DNA of 64,000 nucleotides from Streptomyces sp. HUAS 15-9 (GCF_025642155.1 NZ_CP106798.1:8122001-8186000); one strand, 5' to 3'; shown: positions 8,940-18,219, counted from the first letter of the stretch. Program-made: numbers and translations. Notes: a model not told the origin generated them from the sequence alone.

Positions 8940-9749
8940 ATGGCACTTGCTGATCTCACGCTCGACCAGTGGCGGTCCTTCGACCCGTCGACCGCACGAC
9001 GCTTCGCCCAGGAGGCCGCCGACCTGGTGCACGGCCGTGTGACCGCCTTCGAGACGGTCGATCATCTGGGTGGCCCGCTGCACCGCGTCCGGATCGAGCG
9101 CGACGGGCAGGAGTTCGCACTGGTCCCCGGGGGCCCGGTGATGCTGGGATTCGACCTCGAAGCCTGGTGTCCGACGCCCGAGCAGAGCGCCGACTACGAC
9201 GAGAGCGTGCAGCAGGGATTCGGGTACGGCCCCGATCTGCGGGCCCATCTCGCGCAGGTGCTCAGCCCCCGCCGCAGCGCCGTCCTGCCCACGGTGCTCA
9301 TGGCGGTCGAGGACGAGGACCTGGACGAGGAGCCGACCGAACTGCCCGCCGACGTGTCGGCCGCGCTCGCGGCCCGCGGACTGCGCATGCCGAGCTCCGA
9401 CGAGTGGGAGCACGCCTGCGGAGCCGGGGCGGACACCCTGTTCCGGTGGGGGAACGACTGCCCCCTGGACCGTATCCCGTACGGGGACCGCACCGGGCCG
9501 CACGAGCAGCCGAACGCGTTCGGCCTGCGCATCGCCTACGACACCTATCGTGCGGAGCTGACGAGCGATGTCACGGCGATACACGGCGGGGACGGTGGTG
9601 AGTCGGTGTGCGGCGGTTACGGCCACCTGCTGGCGTGGCTGCCGCTGGCGACCGCCAACCGCAACCCCTCCATGGTCGAGTTCGTGTACGGCCCGGAGGG
9701 TGACGACGTCTCCGACGGGTTCTCCGTCCGGCCGGTGCTCCCGCTCTGA
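8940..9749 (+). CDS. FGE/SUMF1-like protein, divergent
   Basis: A 269-residue protein. The central and C-terminal part resembles the formylglycine-generating-enzyme fold: RMPSSDEWEHACGAG corresponds to the family's RLPTEAEWEYAARGG, FRWGND to YPWGD, and the end GFSVRPVL to GFR(L/V)VR. True FGEs oxidise a sulfatase cysteine and need a C-terminal Cys pair. Only one plausible Cys (SVCGGYG) is visible here, so this may be a structural relative rather than an active FGE. The N-terminal 120 residues are not recognisable. No sulfatase lies nearby. Confidence 0.72.
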   Translation: MALADLTLDQWRSFDPSTARRFAQEAADLVHGRVTAFETVDHLGGPLHRVRIERDGQEFALVPGGPVMLGFDLEAWCPTPEQSADYDESVQQGFGYGPDLRAHLAQVLSPRRSAVLPTVLMAVEDEDLDEEPTELPADVSAALAARGLRMPSSDEWEHACGAGADTLFRWGNDCPLDRIPYGDRTGPHEQPNAFGLRIAYDTYRAELTSDVTAIHGGDGGESVCGGYGHLLAWLPLATANRNPSMVEFVYGPEGDDVSDGFSVRPVLPL

Positions 9750-9795
9750 TGCGTCCCGGCTGCTCCCGCTCCGATGCGACCTGGCCGCCGCCCCG

Positions 9796-11787
9796 TCACC
9801 GCCGGGAACGGCCGCCGGCCTGTCCCTGCGGGCCCGCGAGGACCGGTGCGTCCACCACGTCCACGTCACTGGCCCGGACGTAGCCGAGCCGGTAGCCGAT
9901 CTGGATCTCGTAGTACTTCTCCTGGCCCTTCACCACCGGGCTCGGCGTGTACTCGAAGGTCGACCTGTCGATATAGGAACCGGTCGTGTGGGACATCGTC
10001 ACGTACCGCTGTCCTTCGCCGAGGGTGTACGGCAGCGGCGACTCGGTCGGCTCCGTGATCCCGTCCGGGTAGGCGTCCTCCTCCGGGAGGGCGCGCCCGT
10101 ACACCGGGACCTCGCTCAGACCTTCCTTGGGAGTGACCATCCGGCCCGCCGCGCCGACGGCCGTGGGGTGCTTCTTCGGGTTCTTGAACCAGGCCTTCTT
10201 GCCCAGGAACCAGATCGCCGTCCAGTCGCCCCGGCGCTCGGCGACGGCGTAGGTCTGGCCGGCGGAGATCCGCGAACCCAGATCGCTGACGTCCTCCGTG
10301 GAGTCCTCACCGTCCGGGCGCCGGCCCGGGTCCTGGATCAGCGGGGCGTTGTCGGCCGGCTCGGTGTGGAGGCGGACGGCGCTGGAACCGTGCGGAGCGC
10401 ACGGCACACCGTGCCCGCCGCATCCCGTGTAGCGCGGCTTGTAGGTGGAGTAGTCCGGCAGCACGGTCACCATGGGGCTGTCCGGCCCGGCCGTGGCCCG
10501 CAGGGGCGCGCCCAGCAGGTCGAAGTAGTGCCGCCAGTCCCAGAAGGGGCCCGGGTCCTCGTGCATGTCGGGGATGCTTTCGGCCGTCGGGGCCGGCACG
10601 TTGTCGTGACCGAAGATGTGCTGCCGGTCCAGCGGGACGCCGTACTTCTTGGCCAGATAGCGCACCAGACGGGCCGAGGCCCGGTACATCTGCTCCGTGT
10701 ACCAGGTGTCGGGCTGTGTGAGGAAACCTTCGTGCTCGATGCCGATGGAGCGGGCGTTGACGAACTGGCTGCCCGAGTGCCAGGCCATGTCCTTGGTCCT
10801 GATGTGCTGTGTGACATGGCCGTCCTTGGAGCGGATCGAGTAGTGCCACGATGCCTCGGTCGGGTCCTGCACCGTCTGGAACATGGACCGCAGGGACGCC
10901 TCGGTGTCGTGGATGACGATGTACTCGATCTTCTGGTCCTTGGGCCGGTCGCCCAGGTCATGATTGCCGTACGCGTCGTCGTCGATCTCCGTGTACGGCG
11001 CGCTGAGCCAGGAGCAGGACAGCTCGGTCGGGCACTCGACCTCCTTGGACCGTGCCGCGTTCTTCAGGGCGCGCGGGCGAACGTCCGGGCTGGCGGGCAG
11101 GGTGACGGACTGTCCGGCGTCGGTGGTGCGATGCGCTCCCTCGTGGATCACTCCGAAGACGTCGTTGGCGTAGGTCGCCGCCTCGGTGGTGTCGTCCAGG
11201 CCGGGGAACCGCGCCACGGCCTCCCACCAGTCCGCCGGGTTGTCGCTGAGCGGCTTGCCGAGCAGCCGTTGCGTCTCCGCCAGGAGCGCCGCACCGCCGC
11301 GCACATTGGCGGCGGCGTCCTTCCGCAGCCGGTCCTCTTTCTCCCCGGTCAGTCGGGCGGCCTGCTGCAGGTCGGACGGCTGCCCGGATCGCTTGCCCGG
11401 GGGCTTGGCCGCCTGGGAGGGGGACGGTCCCGCGAGTGCCACGGCACCCCCGCGCTGCTGCGCCGCCGGGTCAGCCTTCTGGGCCAGCCGTGTGTCCACC
11501 AGATGCATCGGTCCAAAGCCGCCGCCGACGCTCGGCGCGCCCCTGTGGGAGTCCCAGCGCGACTGCAGATAGGACACGCCCATGAGCACACTCCGCGGCA
11601 CGTCGTACTCGTCCGCGGCGGCCGTGAAGTCGTTCTCCAGCCGCTGGTCGGCCGCCACACGGCCCGGTGCGCCGGACATCAGCGGAGCCAGCAGGGGGGC
11701 CATGAGTGCCGCCGACGCCGTCACGAGGACCGTCCGGCGGTGCCTGCGAACGGCACTGGGGACACGGGGGGAGAAGCGTTTCTTCAT
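9796..11787 (-). CDS. Secreted N-acetylmuramoyl-L-alanine amidase with SLT-like N-terminal domain
   Basis: A 663-residue exported protein. After the signal peptide, residues 45-90 (DVPRSVLMGVSYLQSRWDS, then GFGPMHL) resemble a lytic transglycosylase-like domain, with Gln where the catalytic Glu would be expected. From about residue 290 an Amidase_2/PGRP domain follows, with zinc ligands in YIVIHDTE, WHSGSQF and IFGHDNV. This domain cleaves the MurNAc-L-Ala bond. The C-terminal part (VAERRGDWTAIWFLGKKAWF) looks like SH3-type wall-binding segments. The ATG at 11787 follows GGAG at 9 bases. It probably acts in wall remodelling. Confidence 0.88.
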   Translation of the reverse strand: MKKRFSPRVPSAVRRHRRTVLVTASAALMAPLLAPLMSGAPGRVAADQRLENDFTAAADEYDVPRSVLMGVSYLQSRWDSHRGAPSVGGGFGPMHLVDTRLAQKADPAAQQRGGAVALAGPSPSQAAKPPGKRSGQPSDLQQAARLTGEKEDRLRKDAAANVRGGAALLAETQRLLGKPLSDNPADWWEAVARFPGLDDTTEAATYANDVFGVIHEGAHRTTDAGQSVTLPASPDVRPRALKNAARSKEVECPTELSCSWLSAPYTEIDDDAYGNHDLGDRPKDQKIEYIVIHDTEASLRSMFQTVQDPTEASWHYSIRSKDGHVTQHIRTKDMAWHSGSQFVNARSIGIEHEGFLTQPDTWYTEQMYRASARLVRYLAKKYGVPLDRQHIFGHDNVPAPTAESIPDMHEDPGPFWDWRHYFDLLGAPLRATAGPDSPMVTVLPDYSTYKPRYTGCGGHGVPCAPHGSSAVRLHTEPADNAPLIQDPGRRPDGEDSTEDVSDLGSRISAGQTYAVAERRGDWTAIWFLGKKAWFKNPKKHPTAVGAAGRMVTPKEGLSEVPVYGRALPEEDAYPDGITEPTESPLPYTLGEGQRYVTMSHTTGSYIDRSTFEYTPSPVVKGQEKYYEIQIGYRLGYVRASDVDVVDAPVLAGPQGQAGGRSRR

Positions 11788-11980
11788 TGCAGGTGTCTCC
11801 AACCAGGCTCGTCTCGACAGGACGCGGCCAGGACAGGGAGTTGCCCCTTACGCCACCCCTCGTACGATTCCGTGCCCGGCACGCCCCGTCGCGCCGAGGG
11901 TCACTGGCGTGGACCAGCCGTCCGGCAGAGGCCACCCGGTCGGCGGCACCAAGTCCGCTCCCGCACCCGGGGCGTGACGG

Positions 11981-13501
11981 TCAGTCCTGAACGGGGTCCA
12001 CCCGCCAGTCGGGGTGCCCCGGCATGGGCGGGGTGTGCGCCCCGTACAGCCACGGGGTCAGGAAAGAGGCCAGGTCATGGCCCGCGACCTCGGAGGCCAG
12101 GGCGATGAAGTCCCGGGTTCCGGCGGCCCGCCCCCGGAACCTCGTCACCCAGGACCGCTCGATCCTCTCGAAGGTCTGCGCCCCGACCCTCTCCCGGAGG
12201 GCGTAGAGCACCAGTGCCGAGCCGTCGTACCGAATGTTCCTGAACAGGGTGGGCCCGGTGGGTTCGGCGGGCGCTCCGTCGTCGTGCCGCCACTGGTCGT
12301 GCTGCTCGTACGCGGCCCGCATGGCGGACTCGAGGTCGGGGCCGCCGTGCGCGTCGGAGTAGAGGCGTTCGTAGTAGCGGGCGTGACCCTCACTCAGCCA
12401 CAGGTCGGACCACCGCCGGACGGCGACGCTGTCACCCGTCCAGTGGTGGGTCAGTTCGTGTACGAGGTCCCGCTCCGCGTCGACCCGGTCGCCCAGCAGG
12501 TTGTCCCGGGGTACGACGGACAGCGACTGCGTCTCCAGCGCCACCGGCAGATCGGTGTCGCCGACCAGCACGCCGTAGCGGCCGAACGGGTACGGCCCGA
12601 GCCGCTGTTCCAGCCACGCGAGGTGTTCGGTCGTCAGGGAGCGGTACGCCGCGGTGTCGTCGACCATGCCGCCGGGGACCACGTCCCGCACGGGCAGCCC
12701 GCGCGGGCCGGTGCTGTCGACGAACGTGAACCTCCCGATCGCCATCTGGACCAGTTGTGCCGCGACCGGCTGCTCGGAGTCGTACGTCCACCGGGTGTGT
12801 CCGTCGGGCCGTCGGACACGCTCGACGAGCCGGCCGTTGGCCACCGCGCCGAGGCCGGGCGGCGTGGTGATGCGGAAGGTGAAGCGCGCCCGCAGGCTCG
12901 GGTGGTCGTTCGCCGGGAAGACCATCTTGGCGCCGTCGGGCTGCGCGTAGATCAGGGTGCCGTCGGGCGTGGGCATCCAGCCGTAGTCCTGGATCGCGTC
13001 GTCGCGGTGCCGTTGTTGCGTCGGGTCGGCGGTGTAGGCGACGCGTACCGTGAACGCTCCGCCGCGCGGGATGGGCTTCGCGGGGGTGACGACGAGTTCG
13101 TCGCCGTCGCGGACGAAGGCCGCCGGTGCGCCGTCCACGGTGACGGCGTGCAGCGTGTTGCCGGCGAAGTCGAGGTCGAAGCGGGAGAGGGCCTGGGTGG
13201 CGGCGGCGCTGATGGTGGCGCTCGCGTCGAAGGGCGTTCGCGGGGCCCTCCAGTCGAAGTCGAGCGTGTAGTGGCGGACCTCGTAACCGCCGTTGCCGTC
13301 GAGCGGCATGAGCGGATCGCCGATGCCCCTGGCACCGGGGGAGGGGACCGCTGCCGAGGAGACGGCGGAAGGACCGCCGGCGGGGGTGCGGTGGCCCGTG
13401 TGGGGGAGCGCACCGCCGAGCACGACCGCGCCGGCGACCCCGGCGGCACCGGTGAGGCCCAGGGCCAGGGCCGTGCGGCGACGTGTGAACGACGCCTTCA
13501 C
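11981..13501 (-). CDS. Secreted M1-family aminopeptidase
   Basis: A 506-residue protein whose N-terminus MKASFTRRRTALALGLTG looks like a Tat leader. The core is an M1 (gluzincin) metallopeptidase: HELTHHW supplies the HExxH zinc site and WLSEGHARYYE supplies the third ligand Glu 18 or so residues later. The canonical motif is HELAHQW, so this copy has small substitutions but keeps every ligand. The N-terminal beta domain (YEVRHYTLDFDW) fits the family. It lacks the long ERAP-type C-terminal domain, as in other short secreted actinobacterial M1 enzymes. Confidence 0.9.
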   Translation of the reverse strand: MKASFTRRRTALALGLTGAAGVAGAVVLGGALPHTGHRTPAGGPSAVSSAAVPSPGARGIGDPLMPLDGNGGYEVRHYTLDFDWRAPRTPFDASATISAAATQALSRFDLDFAGNTLHAVTVDGAPAAFVRDGDELVVTPAKPIPRGGAFTVRVAYTADPTQQRHRDDAIQDYGWMPTPDGTLIYAQPDGAKMVFPANDHPSLRARFTFRITTPPGLGAVANGRLVERVRRPDGHTRWTYDSEQPVAAQLVQMAIGRFTFVDSTGPRGLPVRDVVPGGMVDDTAAYRSLTTEHLAWLEQRLGPYPFGRYGVLVGDTDLPVALETQSLSVVPRDNLLGDRVDAERDLVHELTHHWTGDSVAVRRWSDLWLSEGHARYYERLYSDAHGGPDLESAMRAAYEQHDQWRHDDGAPAEPTGPTLFRNIRYDGSALVLYALRERVGAQTFERIERSWVTRFRGRAAGTRDFIALASEVAGHDLASFLTPWLYGAHTPPMPGHPDWRVDPVQD

Positions 13502-13677
13502 CCTCGGCTGCCGACGGTCGTGATCTCCATGGCCGCACTATGTCAGCAGATGGTCGTATTGACTGTTCATGCCTTCATGTCCGGCGCCCCAATGGGCTAC
13601 CACGGCCCGCTGTTCACCCGGACGGGTTGCCGACGGGGCAGCCCGCGCGGGCCGGCCGGCTCGGCGACGCCCACCGC

Positions 13678-15744
13678 CTACAGGGTCCGGGCGACGAGGA
13701 GGGCGACGTCGTCGTGGTCGTCGGGGTGGCGCAGACCGTACAGGAGGAGGTCGCAGGTCTCCTCCAGGGGCCGGTGCGGCTCGTCGAGGAAGCTGAGCAG
13801 GACATTCAGCCGGTCGTCGATCGGGTGCTGTCGGGTCTCGACCAGACCGTCGGTGTACAGGACCAGCAGATCGCCGGAGCCGAGATCCGCCGTCGTGGTC
13901 TCGAAGGAGATGCCACCGACGCCGAGCGGCACTCCGGCGGGCAGGTCCAGCAGCTCGGGGGCACGGCCGGGGCCGGCCAGCGCCGGCGGCAGGTGTCCGG
14001 CGTTGGCGATGTGGCACTCCCTGGTGTGCGGGTCGTAGACGGCGTAGAGGCAGGTGACGATGTAGTGCTCCAGATCGCAGGTGATCTTGTCCAGGTGCTG
14101 GAGCACCGCGTTCGGCGGCAGGTCGAGGTCCGCGTAGGCGCAGGTGGCGGTGCGCAGCCGGCCCATGGTGGCGGCGGCGTCGATGCCGTTGCCCATGACG
14201 TCCCCGACGACCAGCGCGGTCTTGCCGCCGGCCAGGGGGAGCACGTCGTACCAGTCGCCGCCGACCTCGCTGGTCGCCAGGGCGGGCTGATAGCGGGAGG
14301 CGAGTTCCAGGCCGGTGTGGTGCGGCGGATGGTCGGGCAGCAGACTGCGCTGGAGGGTGAGGGCGGTGTTGCGCACGCTCTGGAACCACCGGGCGTTGTC
14401 GATGGACATCGCGGCGCGGCTGGCGAGCTCACTGGCCAGGACGACGTCGTCCTGGTCGAACGGGAGCGGGTTGACGGTGCGTTTGAGGTCGAGTGCGCCG
14501 AGGACCTCGCCGTGCGCGATGAGCGGCACCGCGAGATAGGAGTGGACGCCGGCCCGGGCCAGCAGCTCGCTGACATCGGGGGAGCGGGCGATGCGCCGTA
14601 GATCGTCGCTGCCCACATGGCGGACCAGCACCGGCCTGCCGGAGTGGACGCACAGGGTGACCAGACGGTCCCCGTCGTAGGCGGCGAGGTCGCCGGGACG
14701 GTCGGCGGCCTGCAGCGCCACGGTGGGGCGGGACGCTTTCAGGGCCAGTGCCCGGAAGAGCTCCGGGCCGTTCTCGGGTTTGCTGTTGCGGCGGAAGGCC
14801 AGGGCGGAGTCCAGCACGTCCACGGCGACGATGTCGGCGAGCTCGGGGATCGCGATGTCGGCCAGTTCATGGGCGGTCTGCTCCACTTCCAGCGTGGTGC
14901 CGACCCGGGTGGAGGCGTCGGCGATAAGTGCCAGACGGCGCCGGGCCCGGTCCGCCTCGGTGGCCGCGCGGTGCCGCTCCGTGACGTCCACGACCGAGGC
15001 GGCCGCGCCCAGGACGCGTCCGCCGGGGTCCTCCAGCCGGTAGAACGAGAGCGACCAGGCGTGATCGTGGTCGGGGTCGGCCGTGGGGCGGCCCACGTGG
15101 TACTGGTCGAGCAGCGGGGTGCCGGTGGTGAGCACCTGGCGCAGGGCGGACTCGATGGTGTCGACGTCGGAGAAGGGCAGGGTCTCTCTCAGATGGCGGC
15201 CGATGTGGTCCTCGGCGGGTATGCCGTCGATCCGCTCCAGGGCCGGGTTGACCAGGAGATAGTGCAGGTCGGGGTCGAGCAGGGCCAGGCCGATCGGAGA
15301 CTGGTTGATCAGCCGCTCGCCCAGGGCCAGGTCGGTCTCGACGCGCTGGAGCAGGGTGTGGTCGGCCGCTATGCCGAGGGCGTAGACGTCGCCGTGGTCG
15401 TCCAGCAGCCGCATGTTGCGGAACTCCATCAGGCGGGTGCTGCCGTCCTTGTGCCGGACGGGGAAGGCGCCGGCCCAGGCCCGGCCGGTGGCCAGCACCT
15501 CCGCGAACAGGCTCATGACGGCCTGCAGGTGCTCCGGGCGGATCAGCAGCCGCGCCGCTTCCATGCCCAGGGCCTCTTCCGCGGTGTAGCCGAAGAGCTC
15601 CTGGGCCTGCGGGGTCCAGAACACGATGCGCCCCTCGGCGTCCAGGACGATCGCGGCCACGCTCAGCAGATCCAGCAGACCGGTCGGCCGGACCGTCTCG
15701 GGGCCCGGAACATCACTGTTGGGCTTGAAGGATTCGGCTGTCAT
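13678..15744 (-). CDS. PAS-PAS-GAF-SpoIIE protein phosphatase
   Basis: A 688-residue multidomain signalling protein. Two PAS domains lie at about 27-130 (AAIVLDAEGRIVFW) and 150-265 (GLALLDPDLHYLLVNPALE), a GAF domain at about 285-445, and a PP2C/SpoIIE phosphatase at about 455-688 with SEVGGDWYDVLPL, VVGDVMGNGIDAA and the metal-binding end HPDDHDDVALLV. Such proteins dephosphorylate anti-anti-sigma factors in partner-switching pathways. The PAS and GAF parts sense small ligands, redox or light. The ATG at 15744 is preceded by GAGGAGG. No RsbW or RsbV partner is adjacent. Confidence 0.92.
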   Translation of the reverse strand: MTAESFKPNSDVPGPETVRPTGLLDLLSVAAIVLDAEGRIVFWTPQAQELFGYTAEEALGMEAARLLIRPEHLQAVMSLFAEVLATGRAWAGAFPVRHKDGSTRLMEFRNMRLLDDHGDVYALGIAADHTLLQRVETDLALGERLINQSPIGLALLDPDLHYLLVNPALERIDGIPAEDHIGRHLRETLPFSDVDTIESALRQVLTTGTPLLDQYHVGRPTADPDHDHAWSLSFYRLEDPGGRVLGAAASVVDVTERHRAATEADRARRRLALIADASTRVGTTLEVEQTAHELADIAIPELADIVAVDVLDSALAFRRNSKPENGPELFRALALKASRPTVALQAADRPGDLAAYDGDRLVTLCVHSGRPVLVRHVGSDDLRRIARSPDVSELLARAGVHSYLAVPLIAHGEVLGALDLKRTVNPLPFDQDDVVLASELASRAAMSIDNARWFQSVRNTALTLQRSLLPDHPPHHTGLELASRYQPALATSEVGGDWYDVLPLAGGKTALVVGDVMGNGIDAAATMGRLRTATCAYADLDLPPNAVLQHLDKITCDLEHYIVTCLYAVYDPHTRECHIANAGHLPPALAGPGRAPELLDLPAGVPLGVGGISFETTTADLGSGDLLVLYTDGLVETRQHPIDDRLNVLLSFLDEPHRPLEETCDLLLYGLRHPDDHDDVALLVARTL

Positions 15745-16157
15745 CCCAGATCCTCCTCGACCGGTCGGAAGGACAGGCCGGTCTCCGCCGGCGTTGCCGC
15801 ACGCCTGGGTTCTGGCTCCCGGTACTTCCATGCTGCCTCGGGGTTCCGCGGCTTGCCCAGCCACGCGGGGTCTGCATGTGCAGGTCAAGCCGGGTTTGGG
15901 TCGACAGTCGCGGAACTCATCGGCGAAGCAGTGCTGCCCATCGGTGAAGCCGTACTCGCTCAACTCGGCCCCGACGCGGCCATGGACGAGGATCCCGGCG
16001 GTCCGGCAGGTCCGGCACGGTCCCGCGGCGGCCCACCGGACCGCGCGGGCGACTTTGCCTTCTCTTTGCAACCTGCCCCTGTGCCGCCTCGTCTCTCCGC
16101 TCGATCTGTCACCCAGCCTCCCGGCCACCGGGCGGGCCGACGAAAGAGAGCGATTCG
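15745..16157. other. Intergenic stretch with a short direct repeat
   Basis: About 410 bases between the divergent phosphatase and surface-protein genes. It should contain both promoters, but I cannot point to a clear -35/-10 pair. A 21-base-spaced imperfect direct repeat (ATCGGCGAAGCAGTGCT then ATCGGTGAAGCCGTACT) lies near 15919-15957. If translated in one plus-strand frame it gives IGEAVLP-IGEAVLA, but there is no start or ribosome site, so I do not call a gene. Confidence 0.4.
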
Positions 16158-16535
16158 ATGCGCCGAACTGTCCCCAAGGGCATGGCACTTGCGTGCACGG
16201 CGGTGCTGGCGAGCGCCGTGCCCGCGTTCGCCGACGGGGCGACCGCGACCCCCTCCGCCGCGCCGACCCGGGCGTCGAGCGCCGCCCCCACCGAGATGCC
16301 CAGCGCCGAACCCTCCCGCGCGCCGGGCACCCGGCCGACCACGGCGCCGGCGCCCGCGCCGAGCCAGGTCTCCGTCGTGCCTTCGGGCGCCCCCGACACC
16401 GGGGTGCGGGCGGCGTCCGCCGGGTCCGGCTCCGGGACCGAGGGCGGCCTGATCGGCGGAGCCGCTGCCACTGTGCTCCTCGCGGGCGGCGGCGCGGTCC
16501 TCGTCGTACGCCGCCGGCGGGCGACCGGGGCATGA
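16158..16535 (+). CDS. Small surface protein with sorting-signal-like C-terminus
   Basis: A 125-residue protein with a signal peptide ending around PAFADG, a Pro/Thr/Ser/Ala-rich wall-spanning linker, then APDTG followed after about 15 residues by a hydrophobic helix (GGLIGGAAATVLLAGGGAVLV) and the basic tail RRRRATGA. This is the layout of a sortase substrate, although APDTG is a loose match to LPxTG. Its stop overlaps the ATG of the sortase gene (ATGA), so the pair is co-translated and this protein is probably the cognate substrate. Confidence 0.8.
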   Translation: MRRTVPKGMALACTAVLASAVPAFADGATATPSAAPTRASSAAPTEMPSAEPSRAPGTRPTTAPAPAPSQVSVVPSGAPDTGVRAASAGSGSGTEGGLIGGAAATVLLAGGGAVLVVRRRRATGA

Positions 16536-17154
16536 CCCCGCTCTCCAGGCGCGCCTTCGTCAGCGCGGTGAGCGCCACGCTGCTCGTCGGCTGCGCGGGT
16601 CCGGCGACCCACCGGGCCTCGACCGCACGTGCCGCGAGCACGCCAGAGCCTCCCCGGCCTCGGCCTCGGCCTCGGCGAGAACGGTGCGGGCCCTCGCGCG
16701 GTCGGTCCCGGTCCGGCTGCAGATCCCGGCCATCGGGGTCGACACCCCGCTCATCCGGCTGGGGCTGGAGCCCGACGGCACGGTGCAGGTACCTCCCGTC
16801 ACGGCGCACGACCGGGCGGGCTGGTACCGGCACTCGCCGACGCCGGGGCAGGTCGGTCCGTCGGTCATCCTCGGCCATGTGACGGTCGGCGCCTACGGGG
16901 ACGGGGTCTTCCGTCACCTCGCGCGGCTGCACCGCGGTGACCGGGTCGTGGCGCGCCTGGAGAACGGCACGGCGGCGGAGTTCACCGTCGGTGCCGTACG
17001 GACAGTGGCCAAGGCGGACTTCCCGGCGGACGAGGTCTACGGGAACGTCGGCCGTCCGGAGCTGCGGGTCATCACCTGCGGCGGTTCCCACACCGGCGAC
17101 GGCTATCTCGACAACGTGATCGTCTTCGCCGCGCTGAGCTCCACGAGCCCCTGA
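16532..17154 (+). CDS. Class F-like sortase, with an apparent frameshift
   Basis: The catalytic part (frame starting at GTG 16684, 156 residues) has IPAIGVDTPLIRLGL, the His in VILGHVTVGA, and RVITCGGSHTGDGYLDN with the catalytic Cys and the class E/F-type C-terminal signature. Sortases transfer surface proteins to peptidoglycan. The natural start is the ATG at 16532 overlapping the previous stop. Its frame gives a good leader (LSRRAFVSAVSATLLVGCAG, with a lipobox-like Cys) but then runs into Pro/Arg nonsense. The two frames join with a one-base loss somewhere in 16635-16683, near CCTCGGCCTCGGCCTCGG. Either a sequencing indel or a true mutation truncates it. Confidence 0.8.
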
Positions 17155-17164
17155 CCGCCCGCAC

Positions 17165-17205
17165 GGATGCCGGGCCTCGGAACGTACGCCGGCGGCCCGG
17201 CATCC
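17165..17205 (+). terminator. Rho-independent-type hairpin after the sortase gene
   Basis: GGATGCCGGGCC (17165-17176) and GGCCCGGCATCC (17194-17205) form a perfect 12-bp stem with a 17-base loop. The hairpin begins 11 bases after the sortase stop. There is no U-run beyond TTCCC, as is common in Streptomyces. Its position also argues against the ATG at 17167 being the start of the sigma gene. Confidence 0.8.
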
Positions 17206-17211
17206 TTCCCC

Positions 17212-17730
17212 GTGCATGCGACACGACCATGGAGAGCGTTGAAACGGTCCCGCGACAGGGCAGCGTCCGAGCTGTTCGCCGCCCTCTATCCGCGCCTCGC
17301 CGGCTGGTGCCGCCGTCTCGTCGACGACGACGAGACGGCCCACGAGGTCGCCTCGGAGGCGTTCACCCGGCTCTGGGCCCGCTGGACGACCGTGGAGGAG
17401 CCCCGCGGCTTCCTCTACGTCACCGCCGCCAACCTGGTCCGGGACCACTGGCGCAAGCTGGAGCGCGAGCGCAGGGCCATGCACCGCGCCACCTCGGAGG
17501 CCGCCGTCCGCCCCCACGACGAACAGACCGATCCCTCGGTACGGCTGCTCGTGCAGTCGCTCCCGGAACGACTGCGCGTCCCGATCCTGCTGCACTACTA
17601 CGCTGACATGCCGATCCGGGAGGTGTCCGCGCTGACCGGACGTAAGGAAGGAACCGTCAAGGCCGACCTCCACGCGGCCCGAGAACTGCTCCGCGCCCAC
17701 TTGAGGAGAAGCCTTGACCACACGCTTTGA
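17212..17730 (+). CDS. ECF-type RNA polymerase sigma factor
   Basis: A sigma-70 family protein of about 172 residues. The region 2 helix reads ASELFAALYPRLAGW...AHEVASEAFTRLW and PRGFLYVTAANLVRDHWRK. Region 4 reads LPERLRVPILLHYYADMPIREVSALTG, ending in the helix-turn-helix KEGTVKADLHAARELL. No region 1 or 3 is present, which defines the ECF class. The start is uncertain: GTG 17212 and TTG 17239 are both in frame, and TTG 17239 has GGAGAG close upstream. The gene overlaps the next gene, a membrane protein likely to be its regulator. Confidence 0.88.
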   Translation: MHATRPWRALKRSRDRAASELFAALYPRLAGWCRRLVDDDETAHEVASEAFTRLWARWTTVEEPRGFLYVTAANLVRDHWRKLERERRAMHRATSEAAVRPHDEQTDPSVRLLVQSLPERLRVPILLHYYADMPIREVSALTGRKEGTVKADLHAARELLRAHLRRSLDHTL

Positions 17731-18219
17731 CGAGGGCCCGGAGTTTGAACCCGACGACCCGATCGCGGTGATCCTGCGGCCCCCGTCCGACTACCTCGGC
17801 GCACCTCCGGGCCGGTACGAGGCGATCCGCCGCGCCGCGAGCCGCCGCCGACGGCTGCGCGCCGCGGCCGGAGTGGGCCTGTCCTGCGGCGTGGCCGCGC
17901 TCATCGCGCTCCAGCTCCATCTGGCGTCACCCGGGGCGCCCGCGTCGCCCGCGGTGCCGCTCGCACCGCCCCCGCGAGCGGCCGTACGGCGCCGCCCACC
18001 CCGTCGGCGTCACCCTCCGACCCGCCGTCACCCTCCGAGTCGTCGATGCCGGAGTCGGCCGGCCCTCACCCCGGCGCCACGCGGCGGGACGACAACACCC
18101 GTGCCCCGAGCCGCTCGGCAACGCCCACCCGTGGCCCGTCGGTTACACCGACCGAGGCGGGGGCCGAGCCATCGAGGACGCGACCCTCGACCGTCGCCAC
18201 GTCCGCCGGCCGTCCCTGA
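17714..18219 (+). CDS. Single-pass membrane protein co-transcribed with the ECF sigma factor, apparent frameshift
   Basis: A TTG start at 17714, with AGGAG six bases upstream, lies inside the end of the sigma gene. The first 85 residues have an acidic cytosolic segment, a basic RRRRLR stop-transfer and one transmembrane helix (AAAGVGLSCGVAALIALQLHLA). After the CCCCC run near 17969-17973 the frame becomes Arg/Pro nonsense. A one-base shift restores a typical Pro/Ser/Thr-rich extracytoplasmic tail (TPSASPSDPPSPSES...) ending at the TGA at 18217-18219. By position it may be an anti-sigma or sensor partner, but no classic zinc anti-sigma motif is present. Confidence 0.7.

Noticed and set aside
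6065..8953. Long plus-strand reading frame of 962 codons
   Set aside because: It is antisense to the small hypothetical, WGR and methyltransferase genes, which have recognisable domains and ribosome sites.
15745..17721. Upstream extension of the PAS-GAF phosphatase to 17721
   Set aside because: The frame stays open, but the added sequence is antisense to the sortase and sigma genes and lacks family similarity. ATG 15744 has a strong AGGAGG.
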